64,000 nucleotides of DNA from Pseudomonas viridiflava (GTDB taxonomy: Bacteria; Pseudomonadota; Gammaproteobacteria; Pseudomonadales; Pseudomonadaceae): the NCBI RefSeq assembly GCF_900583165.1, contig NZ_UTKY01000031.1, positions 186,001-250,000 of the forward strand, given 5' to 3'. Positions 55,682-64,000 of the stretch are shown one piece after another (position 1 is the stretch's first letter; each line of letters begins with the position of its first letter). Both the position numbers and the translations under genes were made by a program. The notes below the pieces were generated by a model. It saw only the letters and a program-made list of their open reading frames with translations, had not been told where the DNA came from and made no database searches.

Positions 55682-56590
55682 ATGAGTTCTGTTGCTGTGT
55701 TCAGCAAAGCCTCGCCGTTCGATGCACTGCAGCGCTGGCTACCCAAGTTGGTGCTGGCGCCCAGCATGTTCATCGTGCTGGTGGGCTTCTACGGCTACAT
55801 CCTGTGGACATTTGTGCTGTCGTTCACCACGTCCACGTTCCTGCCCAGCTACAAATGGGCGGGACTTGCGCAATACGCGCGGTTGTTCGACAACGACCGC
55901 TGGTGGGTAGCGAGCAAGAACCTGGCTGTATTCGGCGGGATGTTTATCGGCATCACCTTGGTGATCGGCGTGACGCTGGCGATTTTTCTCGACCAGAAAA
56001 TCCGCCGTGAAGGTTTTATCCGCACCATTTACCTGTACCCGATGGCGCTCTCGATGATCGTCACCGGTACCGCCTGGAAATGGCTGCTCAACCCGGGCAT
56101 GGGCCTGGACAAACTCCTGCGGGACTGGGGCTGGGAAGGCTTCCGTCTCGACTGGCTGATTGACCCGGATCGCGTGGTCTACTGCCTGGTGATCGCCGCT
56201 GTGTGGCAAGCCTCGGGCTTTATCATGGCGATGTTCCTCGCCGGCTTGCGCGGTGTTGATCAATCCATCATCCGTGCCGCGCAAATCGACGGCGCAAGCC
56301 TGCCGCGCATTTACTGGAGCGTGGTGCTACCAAGCCTGCGCCCGGTGTTCTTCAGTGCGGTGATGATTTTGGCGCACATTGCGATCAAGAGCTTCGACCT
56401 GGTGGCGGCGATGACCGCTGGCGGGCCGGGCTACTCGTCCGATTTGCCAGCAATGTTCATGTACTCGTTCACCTTCAGCCGTGGCCAGATGGGCATGGGT
56501 TCGGCCAGTGCCATCCTGATGCTCGGTGCGATCCTCGCGATCATCGTGCCTTACCTCTATTCCGAGCTGAGGACCAAGCGTAATGACTAG
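55682..56590 (+). CDS. gtsB: GtsB, sugar ABC transporter permease
   Basis: This 302-residue MalF-type inner-membrane permease has six helices and the EAA loop with LAGLRGVDQSIIRAAQIDGASLPRIYWSVVLPSLRP. The start at 55682 was chosen because it begins the hydrophilic N-terminus. A TTG twelve bases upstream is an alternative. Its last 8 bases overlap gtsC. Confidence 0.92.
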   Translation: MSSVAVFSKASPFDALQRWLPKLVLAPSMFIVLVGFYGYILWTFVLSFTTSTFLPSYKWAGLAQYARLFDNDRWWVASKNLAVFGGMFIGITLVIGVTLAIFLDQKIRREGFIRTIYLYPMALSMIVTGTAWKWLLNPGMGLDKLLRDWGWEGFRLDWLIDPDRVVYCLVIAAVWQASGFIMAMFLAGLRGVDQSIIRAAQIDGASLPRIYWSVVLPSLRPVFFSAVMILAHIAIKSFDLVAAMTAGGPGYSSDLPAMFMYSFTFSRGQMGMGSASAILMLGAILAIIVPYLYSELRTKRND

Positions 56591-57428
56591 TCTCGCTGCC
56601 AAACCTTCCATCAGCCTGAGCCGCATCGCGATCTACGTGGTGCTGATTCTCGCTGTGCTGCTGTACCTGGTGCCGCTGGTGGTGATGCTGCTCACCAGCT
56701 TCAAGACCCCGGAAGACATCAGCACCGGCAACCTGCTGAGCTGGCCCACCGTGGTCAGCGGCATCGGCTGGATCAAAGCCTGGGACACGGTGGATGGCTA
56801 CTTCTGGAACTCGATCAAGATCACCGTTCCCGCTGTGCTGATCTCTACCGCCATCGGTGCGTTGAACGGCTATGTGCTGTCGTTCTGGCGTTTCAAGGGT
56901 TCGCAGTTGTTCTTCGGCCTGCTGTTGTTCGGCTGCTTCCTGCCGTTCCAGACCGTGCTGCTGCCGGCCTCGTTCACCCTCGGCAAGATGGGCCTGGCCA
57001 GCACCACCACTGGCCTGGTGTTTATCCATGTGGTCTACGGCCTGGCGTTCACCACGCTGTTCTTCCGTAACTACTACGTGAGCATCCCGGACGCGCTGAT
57101 CAAGGCGGCACGCCTGGACGGTGCGGGTTTCTTCACCATCTTCCGTCAGATCATTCTGCCGATGTCGACGCCGATCATCATGGTCTGCCTGATCTGGCAG
57201 TTCACCCAGATCTGGAACGACTTCCTGTTTGGCGTGGTGTTCTCCAGTGGCGACTCCCAGCCCATCACGGTGGCGCTGAACAACCTGGTCAACACCAGCA
57301 CCGGGGCCAAGGAATATAACGTGGATATGGCGGCGGCGATGATCGCCGGGCTGCCGACCCTGCTGGTCTATGTGATCGCAGGCAAGTATTTCGTGCGCGG
57401 CCTCACGGCCGGCGCGGTCAAGGGGTAA
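56583..57428 (+). CDS. gtsC: GtsC, sugar ABC transporter permease
   Basis: This 281-residue MalG-type permease has six helices and the EAA loop YVSIPDALIKAARLDGAGFFTIFRQIILPMSTPIIM. GAGGACC precedes its ATG within the gtsB end. It pairs with GtsB to form the channel, with gtsD two bases downstream. Confidence 0.93.
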   Translation: MTSLAAKPSISLSRIAIYVVLILAVLLYLVPLVVMLLTSFKTPEDISTGNLLSWPTVVSGIGWIKAWDTVDGYFWNSIKITVPAVLISTAIGALNGYVLSFWRFKGSQLFFGLLLFGCFLPFQTVLLPASFTLGKMGLASTTTGLVFIHVVYGLAFTTLFFRNYYVSIPDALIKAARLDGAGFFTIFRQIILPMSTPIIMVCLIWQFTQIWNDFLFGVVFSSGDSQPITVALNNLVNTSTGAKEYNVDMAAAMIAGLPTLLVYVIAGKYFVRGLTAGAVKG

Positions 57429-57430
57429 TC

Positions 57431-58594
57431 ATGGCTACGCTTGAACTTCGCAATGTAAACAAGACCTATGGCGCCGGCCTGCCCGACACCTTGAAGAACA
57501 TCGAGCTGTCGATCAAAGAGGGCGAGTTCCTGATTCTGGTCGGCCCTTCGGGCTGTGGTAAATCCACGCTGATGAACTGCATCGCGGGCCTTGAGACCAT
57601 CACCGGTGGCGCCATCATGATCGGCGACCAGGACGTGAGCGGCATGAGCCCCAAGGACCGCGACATCGCCATGGTGTTTCAGTCCTACGCGCTGTACCCG
57701 ACCATGAGCGTGCGCGAGAACATCGAGTTCGGCCTCAAGATCCGCAAGATGCCGCAAGCCGACATCGACGCCGAAGTGGCACGTGTGGCCAAGCTGCTGC
57801 AGATCGAGCACCTGCTCAACCGCAAGCCGGGCCAGCTCTCCGGTGGTCAGCAACAGCGCGTGGCCATGGGCCGTGCCCTCGCGCGTCGGCCGAAGATCTA
57901 CCTGTTTGACGAGCCGCTGTCCAACCTCGACGCCAAGCTACGCGTCGAGATGCGCACCGAAATGAAACTGATGCACCAGCGTCTGAAAACCACCACCGTC
58001 TACGTGACCCACGACCAGATCGAAGCCATGACCCTGGGCGATAAAGTGGCGGTGATGAAAGACGGCATCATCCAGCAGTTCGGCACGCCCAAAGACATCT
58101 ACAACAACCCGGCCAACCAGTTCGTAGCGAGCTTTATCGGCTCGCCGCCGATGAACTTCGTGCCCCTGCGCCTGCAACGCAAGGACGGTCGCCTGGTGGC
58201 CCTGCTCGACAGCGGCCAGGCCCGTTGCGAGCTGGCGCTGAACGTGACGGACGCCGGCCTTGAAGACCGCGACGTGATCCTGGGCCTGCGCCCGGAGCAA
58301 ATCATGCTGGCGACGGGCGAGGGCGACACGGCCTCCAGCATCCGTGCCGAGGTACAGGTCACCGAGCCGACCGGCCCGGACACCCTGGTGTTTGTGCAAC
58401 TCAATGACACCAAGGTCTGCTGCCGCCTGGCGCCCGACGTGGCACCGCAGGTGGGCGAGACCCTCACCCTGCAATTTGATCCAGCCAAGGTTTTGTTGTT
58501 CGACGCCAATACCGGCGAGCGTCTGGGCACTGCTTCTTCATCGCCCGCACAGGGGCAAGCCGACAATGTGGCCCAATTCAAAGGCCGCGTGTAG
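57431..58594 (+). CDS. gtsD: GtsD, sugar ABC transporter ATPase
   Basis: This 387-residue MalK/UgpC-type ATPase has Walker A GPSGCGKST (residues 38-46), Q-loop FQSYALYP, signature LSGGQQQRVAMGRALARRP, Walker B YLFDEP, H-loop VTHDQ, and a C-terminal TOBE domain (about 285-360). Its stop codon TAG lies inside the left arm of a REP element (GTGTAGGAG), so the last codons and stop come from the repeat. Confidence 0.94.
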   Translation: MATLELRNVNKTYGAGLPDTLKNIELSIKEGEFLILVGPSGCGKSTLMNCIAGLETITGGAIMIGDQDVSGMSPKDRDIAMVFQSYALYPTMSVRENIEFGLKIRKMPQADIDAEVARVAKLLQIEHLLNRKPGQLSGGQQQRVAMGRALARRPKIYLFDEPLSNLDAKLRVEMRTEMKLMHQRLKTTTVYVTHDQIEAMTLGDKVAVMKDGIIQQFGTPKDIYNNPANQFVASFIGSPPMNFVPLRLQRKDGRLVALLDSGQARCELALNVTDAGLEDRDVILGLRPEQIMLATGEGDTASSIRAEVQVTEPTGPDTLVFVQLNDTKVCCRLAPDVAPQVGETLTLQFDPAKVLLFDANTGERLGTASSSPAQGQADNVAQFKGRV

Positions 58595-58690
58595 GAGCGA
58601 GCTTGCTCGCGAAGGTCGTTAACGATGACGCGGGCATTCTGAATGAGCGCTGTGACCTTGAGTTTTTCGCGAGCAAGCTCGCTCCTACAG
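58591..58690. repeat. REPIN of the second family, overlapping the gtsD stop
   Basis: GTAGGAGCGAGCTTGCTCGCGAA ... TTCGCGAGCAAGCTCGCTCCTACAG. Reverse-complemented, the spacer matches that of 55536-55638 (both have CGAAAAACTCAAGGTCA). The two copies thus lie inverted around gtsB, gtsC and gtsD. Confidence 0.88.
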
Positions 58691-58758
58691 GGTTGTTGTT
58701 TTGAATTAAGTTGTTGTTTTAGATAAAAAAAGTAAACCGCGTTAGATAAAAACAGTTT

Positions 58759-58770
58759 AATAACAATAAA
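58759..58770 (+). promoter_or_regulatory. CA motif ahead of oprB
   Basis: AATAACAATAAA fits AAnAAnAA and lies just upstream of the oprB ribosome site (GAGG). It is consistent with Crc/Hfq control. Confidence 0.5.
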
Positions 58771-58785
58771 GACGAGGATGTAGGG

Positions 58786-60132
58786 ATGAAAAAGCAACAC
58801 AACAACGCTCGGCTGATCTGCCAACTGTCAGCAGCAGCAGCCCTGGTTTTGTCCGCCAATGCGATGGCGGACGAAGCATTCAGCGCCGATTCCAAGTGGA
58901 TGACTGGCGATTGGGGTGGTGAACGTACCAAGCTGATTGAGCAAGGTATCGACATCAAGGCTGATTACGTCGGGGAAATGGGCTACAACGCCCATGGCGG
59001 CTACAACAACGACAAGACCGGTCGTTATGCTGACCAGTTCGGTCTGGGCGTAGCCTTGGACCTGGAAAAACTGTGGGGCTGGGACAACACCCAAGCCAAG
59101 ATCCAGTTGACCAACCGTAACGGCCAAAACATCTCCAACGATCGCATTGGCGACCCGCGTGCCGGCACGCTGAGCTCGTCGATGGAAGTGTACGGTCGTG
59201 GCCACATGGTGCGTCTGACCCAGTTCTGGATCCAGCACCAGATGTTCGACAACAAGCTGGACGTGAAGCTCGGTTACTTCGGCGAAGGCGAAGACTTCAA
59301 CACCTTCCCGTGCGACTTCCAGAACCTGTCGTTCTGCGGCTCCCAGGTCGGCAACTACGTGAACACTTGGTACAACTGGCCGGTCAGCCAGGCTGCAATC
59401 CGCGTGAAGTACCACATCACCCCAGAGCTGTATGCGCAAATCGGCGCGTACAACCAGAACCCATCGCAGCTGGAGCATGGCAACGGCTTCAAGCTCAGTG
59501 GCAGCGGCACCAAGGGCACCGTGATCCCGGTGGAATTGGTCTGGTCGCCGAAGGTTAATAACCTGCCGGGCGAATACCGTGTGGGCTTCTACAAGAGCGC
59601 GGCCGATGCGGCTGACGTGCGCGAAGACGTCAACGGCGGCGATGCTGCCACCACGGGCGCAGACTACCGCACCCGCAGCAGCAAAAAAGGCTACTGGTTC
59701 GTTGCCCAACAGCAACTCACCACCCACAACGGCGACGCTACCCGTGGTCTGAACATCGCGGCGAACGCCACGTTCCACGACAAGGAAACCAACACCGTCG
59801 ACAACTACCAGTCGTTGATGCTGGTGTACAAAGGCCCATTCGATGCGCGTCCGAAAGACGACGTCGGCATTGGCGCGGCGCGTCTGCACGTCAACAAGGA
59901 CGTGAAGAAAAACGCCGAGTTGCTCAACGTCGCCAATGGTGTGGACGACTACGACAACGCGCTGTACACGCCGATCCGCGAAACCGAGTACAACTTTGAA
60001 ATCAACTACGGTTTCCACGTCACCAACTGGCTGACCGTGCGTCCTAACCTGCAATACGTCGTGCAACCGGGCGGCGTGGATAAAGTCGATAACGCGTTGG
60101 TAGCGGGCCTGAAAATTCAGTCTACGTTCTAA
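58786..60132 (+). CDS. oprB: OprB, carbohydrate-selective porin
   Basis: OprB lets glucose and other sugars through the outer membrane. The 448-residue precursor has a signal peptide ending NAMA and an N-terminal DSKWMTGDWGGERTKLIEQGIDIKADYVGEM block typical of OprB. Many amphipathic strands follow, and the strand end is GLKIQSTF with terminal Phe, as outer-membrane barrels need. It stands behind gtsABCD with its own A-rich leader and a terminator behind it. Confidence 0.95.
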   Translation: MKKQHNNARLICQLSAAAALVLSANAMADEAFSADSKWMTGDWGGERTKLIEQGIDIKADYVGEMGYNAHGGYNNDKTGRYADQFGLGVALDLEKLWGWDNTQAKIQLTNRNGQNISNDRIGDPRAGTLSSSMEVYGRGHMVRLTQFWIQHQMFDNKLDVKLGYFGEGEDFNTFPCDFQNLSFCGSQVGNYVNTWYNWPVSQAAIRVKYHITPELYAQIGAYNQNPSQLEHGNGFKLSGSGTKGTVIPVELVWSPKVNNLPGEYRVGFYKSAADAADVREDVNGGDAATTGADYRTRSSKKGYWFVAQQQLTTHNGDATRGLNIAANATFHDKETNTVDNYQSLMLVYKGPFDARPKDDVGIGAARLHVNKDVKKNAELLNVANGVDDYDNALYTPIRETEYNFEINYGFHVTNWLTVRPNLQYVVQPGGVDKVDNALVAGLKIQSTF

Positions 60133-60170
60133 CGCTGTTGCGATAAGCTCCTTCTCTCTGTGCGCATTTT

Positions 60171-60199
60171 GCGGGTAGCCATGGCTACCCGCTTTTTTT
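60171..60199 (+). terminator. Terminator behind oprB
   Basis: GCGGGTAGCC-AT-GGCTACCCGC, a perfect 22-bp palindrome, is followed by seven T. Confidence 0.93.
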
Positions 60200-60234
60200 G
60201 GGCAGCACCGTGAAGACATTCAGGACAGTGGCAC

Positions 60235-61080
60235 ATGCATGAGCAACCGCTGCAACGCTTTTTCAAATCCCTGCGCGAGCGCCCGGTGTTTGCCTGGGAG
60301 CGCTTTCAGATGCGCGATGTGTTGGTGATTGACCATCCTCTCTGCCAGGCGGTGTTCAGTCGCCAGGGCGCGCAACTGTTGCATTTTCAGCCGACAGGGC
60401 AAAAACCCTGGCTGTGGTGCGCAGCCAAGTGGCCGCAGGTGGGGGCCATTCGTGGGGGAATTCCGGTGTGCTGGCCGTGGTATGGCCGTCACCCCAGCGA
60501 AAACGCCTGGCCGTCCCATGGTTGGGCGCGCCTGATCGACTGGAAACTGTTGGACAGCAGCACCGATGACGATGGCGTGCGCCTGCACTGGCAATTACAG
60601 CTGTGCGACTGGCAGGTGGACCTGCATGCGCACCTGGGCGACACCTTGGAACTGAACCTGAGCACCGAGCATCAGGACGAGCTGCCCTGCCAACTGAGCC
60701 ATGCTTTGCATGCTTACTGGCGTATTGGTCATGTTGACGAGATAGCGCTGTCTGGGCTCGACGGGGCGCAAGGTTATGACCAGCTCAGCCGCCAGGCTTG
60801 CCAGCAAGAAGGCGAGCTGCGGGTGGACGGCGGGTGCCAGCGGGTGTTTCAACACGAGGGTGAATTGCAGCTCAAAGACCATGCCTGGCAGCGCGAGCTG
60901 TGCATCGATACGGGCGACAGTGCGGACACCGTGGTGTGGCATCCGGGCAGCCGGCCGCTGCTGGGGGTGAGTTTTAACGAGGCGTCGGGGTTTGTGTGCG
61001 TGGAGTCGGCGATGGCCGGGGCGAGTTTGGCGCCGGGGGAGAGGGCGCACCTTAGTTTGCAGGCTCGGGCTGGGGTTTAG
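60235..61080 (+). CDS. D-hexose-6-phosphate mutarotase (YeaD-like)
   Basis: This 281-residue aldose-1-epimerase-like protein interconverts anomers of hexose 6-phosphates. It shows FSRQGAQLLHFQPTGQKPWLWCAAKW, the block GGIPVCWPWYGRHPSENAWPSHGWAR with a conserved His, and NEASGFVCVESAMAG near the end with the acidic residue. The position between oprB and hexR-zwf supports a role in glucose-6-phosphate metabolism. Confidence 0.87.
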   Translation: MHEQPLQRFFKSLRERPVFAWERFQMRDVLVIDHPLCQAVFSRQGAQLLHFQPTGQKPWLWCAAKWPQVGAIRGGIPVCWPWYGRHPSENAWPSHGWARLIDWKLLDSSTDDDGVRLHWQLQLCDWQVDLHAHLGDTLELNLSTEHQDELPCQLSHALHAYWRIGHVDEIALSGLDGAQGYDQLSRQACQQEGELRVDGGCQRVFQHEGELQLKDHAWQRELCIDTGDSADTVVWHPGSRPLLGVSFNEASGFVCVESAMAGASLAPGERAHLSLQARAGV

Positions 61081-61099
61081 CGGTGTGGCTGATGGCCTC

Positions 61100-61194
61100 A
61101 TCGGGGGCAAGCCCCCTCCCACATTTGATCTTCAGTGTTAACAGATTTTGTAATCAACAAAGAACCCATGTGGGAGGGGGCTTGCCCCCGATGG
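61100..61194. repeat. Two REPs in tail-to-tail orientation
   Basis: ATCGGGGGCAAGCCCCCTCCCACAT (61100-61124) is followed after about 43 bp by ATGTGGGAGGGGGCTTGCCCCCGAT (61168-61192). The order is inverted relative to a REPIN, as at 25834. It lies between the convergent ends of the mutarotase gene and hexR. Confidence 0.87.
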
Positions 61195-61222
61195 GGCCAA
61201 TAGAGCCAACACAAATACTGGC

Positions 61223-62092
61223 CTAGTTGAATTCATCCCCCACCGGATACCGGCTGTCATTCAAACTCTCTTTGATCTTGCGCAAATGCGGCTGGAAATC
61301 CACCCCGCGACGCAACGTCATGCCGGTTGCCAACACATCCAACACCGTCAACTGAATGATCCGCGAGGTCATCGGCATGTAGATGTCGGTGTCTTCCGGC
61401 AACGGGATGTTCAAACTCACGGTACTGGCCTTGGCCAGCGGCGAATTTTCGGCGGTGACGCCGAGCACCGACGCGCCGTTTTCCCGGGCAATACGCGCCA
61501 CTTCCACCAGCTCGCGGGTACGCCCGGTGTAGGAAATAATCACGAACAACTCACCGGTATGGGCCACCGAGGCGATCATGCGTTGCATCAGCACGTCGGC
61601 GTGGGCGGTCACGGCCAGGTTGAAGCGGAAGAACTTGTGTAGCGCATCCATGGCCACTGGCGCCGAAGCGCCCAAGCCGAAGAAGTGAATCTGCCGCGCT
61701 TGGATCAACAAATCCACGGCCTTGCTGATTAGGGCCGGGTCCAGGGCCTGGCAGGCGCTGTCCAGGGAAGCAATGGCACTGCCAAAGATCTTCTGGGTGT
61801 AGGCCTCAGGGTTATCATCGGCTTCCACGGCGCGGCTGACGTACGCTGCGCCACTGGCCAGACTTTGCGCCAATTGCAATTTCAGTTCAGGGTAACCGCT
61901 CACGCCGAATGAACGGCAGAAACGGTTGACCGTCGGTTCACTGACCGAGGCGGCCTGGGCGAGGGCTGCAATGGAGAAGCGGGTCGCCTGCTGCGGGTTG
62001 AGCAGGATGACCTCGGCGACTTTTTTCTCAGCCTTGTTCAATTCTTCGAGGCGGTTCCGGATCTGTTCCAGAAGATTTCGCACGCGGTCCAT
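61223..62092 (-). CDS. hexR: HexR, RpiR-family repressor of glucose metabolism
   Basis: This 289-residue RpiR-type regulator has an N-terminal helix-turn-helix ([43 protein letters not shown]) and a C-terminal SIS domain (about 130-260; [49 protein letters not shown]) that binds KDPG. It is divergent from zwf, which it represses in pseudomonads. Confidence 0.95.
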   Translation of the reverse strand: MDRVRNLLEQIRNRLEELNKAEKKVAEVILLNPQQATRFSIAALAQAASVSEPTVNRFCRSFGVSGYPELKLQLAQSLASGAAYVSRAVEADDNPEAYTQKIFGSAIASLDSACQALDPALISKAVDLLIQARQIHFFGLGASAPVAMDALHKFFRFNLAVTAHADVLMQRMIASVAHTGELFVIISYTGRTRELVEVARIARENGASVLGVTAENSPLAKASTVSLNIPLPEDTDIYMPMTSRIIQLTVLDVLATGMTLRRGVDFQPHLRKIKESLNDSRYPVGDEFN

Positions 62093-62220
62093 TCAGTCTT
62101 TCCTTCGGGCGACGATGCAAATAAAAGGTGGCAACCAATCGACGAGTGGCCTTTTGCGGTGGCCTATCCTACTGAGGGTAGCTGAACACCACCACTCGGA
62201 ATGCGTAATTCGGGAAAATG

Positions 62221-62237
62221 TTGTGGTTATTACTACA
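62221..62237. promoter_or_regulatory. Candidate HexR operator
   Basis: TTGTGGTTATTACTACA is an imperfect palindrome (TGTgGTTATTACtACA) in the hexR-zwf gap. It fits the reported HexR pattern TTGT-N7/8-ACAA only in part. Confidence 0.5.
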
Positions 62238-62289
62238 TTTTTCCTTGAGTGATACCTTGAAAAAAGGTATTTGTAGCTTAACTTGATAA

Positions 62290-62297
62290 AAGAACAA
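62290..62297 (+). promoter_or_regulatory. CA motif ahead of zwf
   Basis: AAGAACAA (AAnAAnAA) ends 5 bp ahead of the zwf ATG, where a bound Hfq/Crc complex could block ribosome entry. As a short motif it may occur by chance. Confidence 0.35.
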
Positions 62298-62302
62298 ACA
62301 TC

Positions 62303-63769
62303 ATGCCTTTGATAACCGTAGAACCCTGCACCTTTGCCCTGTTTGGCGCCTTGGGTGATCTGGCGCTGCGCAAGTTATTTCCTGCCCTCTATCAGCTCGA
62401 TGGCGCCGGCCTCCTGCACGACGATACCCGCATCCTGGCCTTGGCCCGCGAAGCCGGGTCCGCGCAGGACCACCTGGCCCATATTGAAAAAGAACTGCGC
62501 AAGTACGTTGGCAAGGAGCTCGACGAAGCCATCGCCCAGCGCTTCCTGGCTCGTCTGACCTACGTACACGTCGATTTCAAGAATGCAGCCGACTATGTCG
62601 CCCTGGCAGAAATCGCCGGCACTGCGCAAACCCTGATCGCCTACTTCGCCACGCCTGCGGCGGTGTATGGCGCGATCTGCGAGAACTTGTCCAAGGTCGG
62701 CCTGGCAGAAAACACCCGCGTGGTGCTTGAAAAACCCATCGGCTCGGACCTCGAGTCCTCGCGCAAGGTCAACGACGCCGTGGCGCAGTTCTTCCCGGAG
62801 AACCGCACCTACCGCATCGACCACTACCTGGGCAAAGAGACCGTCCAGAACCTGATCGCCCTGCGTTTCGCCAACAGCCTGTTCGAAACCCAGTGGAACC
62901 AGAATTACATTTCCCACGTGGAAATCACCGTGGCCGAGCAGGTTGGCATCGAAGGCCGTTGGGGCTACTTCGACAAGGCTGGCCAACTGCGGGACATGAT
63001 CCAGAACCACCTGCTGCAACTGCTTTGCCTGATCGCCATGGACCCGCCGGCCGACCTGTCTGCCGACAGTATCCGCGACGAGAAGGTCAAGGTGCTCAAG
63101 GCCTTGGCGCCCATCAGCCCGGAAGGCCTGACCACTCAAGTGGTGCGCGGCCAGTACATCGCCGGCTACAGCGCCGGCAAGCCGGTACCGGGTTACCTGG
63201 AAGAAGACAACTCCAACACCCAGAGCGACACCGAGACCTTCGTTGCCCTGCGTGCCGATATCCGTAACTGGCGTTGGGCCGGGGTGCCGTTCTACCTACG
63301 TACCGGCAAGCGTATGCCGCAAAAGCTGTCGCAGATCGTCATCCACTTCAAGGAACCGTCCCACTACATCTTCGCCCCCGAGCAGCGCCTGCAGATCAGC
63401 AACAAGCTGATCATCCGCCTGCAGCCGGACGAAGGTATTTCCTTGCGCGTGATGACCAAGGAACAGGGCCTGGACAAGGGCATGCAACTGCGCAGCGGCC
63501 CGCTGCAACTGAATTTTTCCGACACCTATCGCAGCGCACGGATCCCGGATGCCTACGAGCGTTTGCTGTTGGAAGTGATGCACGGCAATCAGAATCTGTT
63601 TGTTCGTAAAGATGAAATCGAAGCCGCGTGGAAGTGGTGTGACCAGTTGATCGCCGGGTGGAAAAAATCCGGTGATGCACCCAAGCCGTATGCGGCGGGT
63701 TCCTGGGGGCCGATGAGCTCCATTGCACTGATCACGCGGGATGGGAGGTCGTGGTATGGCGATATCTGA
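62303..63769 (+). CDS. zwf: Zwf, glucose-6-phosphate 1-dehydrogenase
   Basis: Zwf oxidises glucose 6-phosphate to 6-phosphogluconolactone, feeding the Entner-Doudoroff pathway. The 488-residue protein has [22 protein letters not shown] (nucleotide-binding), [11 protein letters not shown] and the catalytic [14 protein letters not shown]. Its stop overlaps the start of pgl by 14 bp, so both are coupled; HexR is encoded divergently. Confidence 0.96.
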   Translation: MPLITVEPCTFALFGALGDLALRKLFPALYQLDGAGLLHDDTRILALAREAGSAQDHLAHIEKELRKYVGKELDEAIAQRFLARLTYVHVDFKNAADYVALAEIAGTAQTLIAYFATPAAVYGAICENLSKVGLAENTRVVLEKPIGSDLESSRKVNDAVAQFFPENRTYRIDHYLGKETVQNLIALRFANSLFETQWNQNYISHVEITVAEQVGIEGRWGYFDKAGQLRDMIQNHLLQLLCLIAMDPPADLSADSIRDEKVKVLKALAPISPEGLTTQVVRGQYIAGYSAGKPVPGYLEEDNSNTQSDTETFVALRADIRNWRWAGVPFYLRTGKRMPQKLSQIVIHFKEPSHYIFAPEQRLQISNKLIIRLQPDEGISLRVMTKEQGLDKGMQLRSGPLQLNFSDTYRSARIPDAYERLLLEVMHGNQNLFVRKDEIEAAWKWCDQLIAGWKKSGDAPKPYAAGSWGPMSSIALITRDGRSWYGDI

Positions 63770-64000
63770 TTTGAAACTGCCTCAGGGGGTAACGCCCCAT
63801 GAGTTCCGCACGCCGGCGCTGCTGGCAGAAGGCTTGGCCACTGATGTGGCCGAGCAACTGCGCACGGCCATCAGTGCCCGTGGCGAGGCGACATTGGTGG
63901 TGTCCGGTGGCCGTAGCCCCGTGGCCTTTTTCCAGCACTTGGCCAAGCAGGGCCTGGACTGGTCCAAAGTGACCATCACCCTGGCCGACGAACGCTGGGT
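63756..64000 (+). CDS. pgl: Pgl, 6-phosphogluconolactonase (3' end outside window)
   Basis: The first 81 codons of the gene hydrolysing 6-phosphogluconolactone are present, starting [17 protein letters not shown]. The family pieces [19 protein letters not shown] and the beginning of LADERWV are visible. The ATG lies inside the end of zwf with GGGAGG ahead. In other pseudomonads eda follows. Confidence 0.94.
   Translation, partial: MAISDLKLPQGVTPHEFRTPALLAEGLATDVAEQLRTAISARGEATLVVSGGRSPVAFFQHLAKQGLDWSKVTITLADERW

Noticed and set aside
58828..60219. Minus-strand frame of 463 codons over oprB
   Set aside because: Shadow of oprB; the oprB frame has a signal peptide and family motifs.
9331..61194. 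CRISPR array
   Set aside because: The repeated palindromes are scattered kilobases apart as inverted pairs, not regularly spaced direct repeats with unique spacers, and no cas genes occur.

Overview
The window is a 64 kb piece of a Pseudomonas chromosome, most likely from the P. fluorescens group. This rests on gene order (tol-pal-cpoB-queE-queC-tRNA-Lys-nadA; bifA-sodB-argO-argP; gtsABCD-oprB-hexR-zwf-pgl), on the TyrR-like GcsR/glycine-cleavage locus, on arcDABC, and on many REPIN-type palindromes built on GTGGGAGGGGGCTTGC, which are typical of that group. Nearly all DNA is GC-rich core genome. The clear exception is about 5.7-8.2 kb, which is visibly AT-richer and gene-poor.

Layout. 1-4.1 kb: end of tolR, then tolA, tolB, pal and cpoB (cell-envelope constriction complex). 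4.2-5.7 kb: queE, queC (queuosine precursor synthesis) and tRNA-Lys(UUU). 5.7-8.2 kb: a small accessory island behind the tRNA, with a 41-43 bp direct repeat, an orphan colicin E1/pyocin S5-type immunity gene, a possible bacteriocin remnant and a zinc-ribbon membrane protein. 8.2-10.2 kb: nadA, an RDD membrane protein and a cold-shock protein. 10.6-18.5 kb: glycine cleavage operon gcvH-gcvP-sdaA-gcvT, its sigma-54 promoter, three operator palindromes and the activator gene gcsR. 18.7-25.8 kb: arginine deiminase operon arcDABC plus a DUF5064 gene, with a divergent second arcD. 25.9-31.5 kb: CoA transferase, a Cpx-like two-component system with a Spy/CpxP-like chaperone gene, YciI and YciB. 31.5-36.3 kb: PHP phosphoesterase, YciO, ScpA, ScpB and RluB. 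36.4-38.3 kb: a long leader with a short Tyr/Trp-rich ORF before an aromatic amino acid permease. 38.4-46 kb: pentapeptide protein, ArfB, MFS transporter, small proteins, DUF962, AraC regulator, TrkH and imelysin lipoprotein. 46-52.6 kb: bifA, sodB, argO/argP, an NAD-dependent epimerase-like protein and a coiled-coil membrane protein. 52.8-64 kb: sugar uptake and glucose catabolism (AGE epimerase, gtsABCD, oprB, hexose-6-P mutarotase, hexR, zwf, start of pgl).

How the genes work together. The right end is a coherent glucose module: outer-membrane porin, ABC importer, mutarotase, entry into the Entner-Doudoroff/pentose route, and the HexR repressor. Several of its genes have A-rich AAnAAnAA motifs at their ribosome sites, as expected for Crc/Hfq catabolite repression, and the AGE epimerase and gtsA genes share a duplicated promoter-like block. 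The middle is amino-acid catabolism: glycine (GcsR-controlled) and arginine (ANR-type box at -41.5).

Most interesting leads: (1) the tRNA-Lys island with an immunity gene but no visible bacteriocin; (2) a candidate regulatory leader peptide containing YSWYLRW before the permease; (3) REP elements inside operons, including one between gtsA and gtsB (as in E. coli malE-malF) and an inverted copy that supplies the gtsD stop codon; (4) a GTAAA-N6-GTAAA Cpx-type box in front of the Spy-like gene. All calls were made by reading the sequence; no database search was run.
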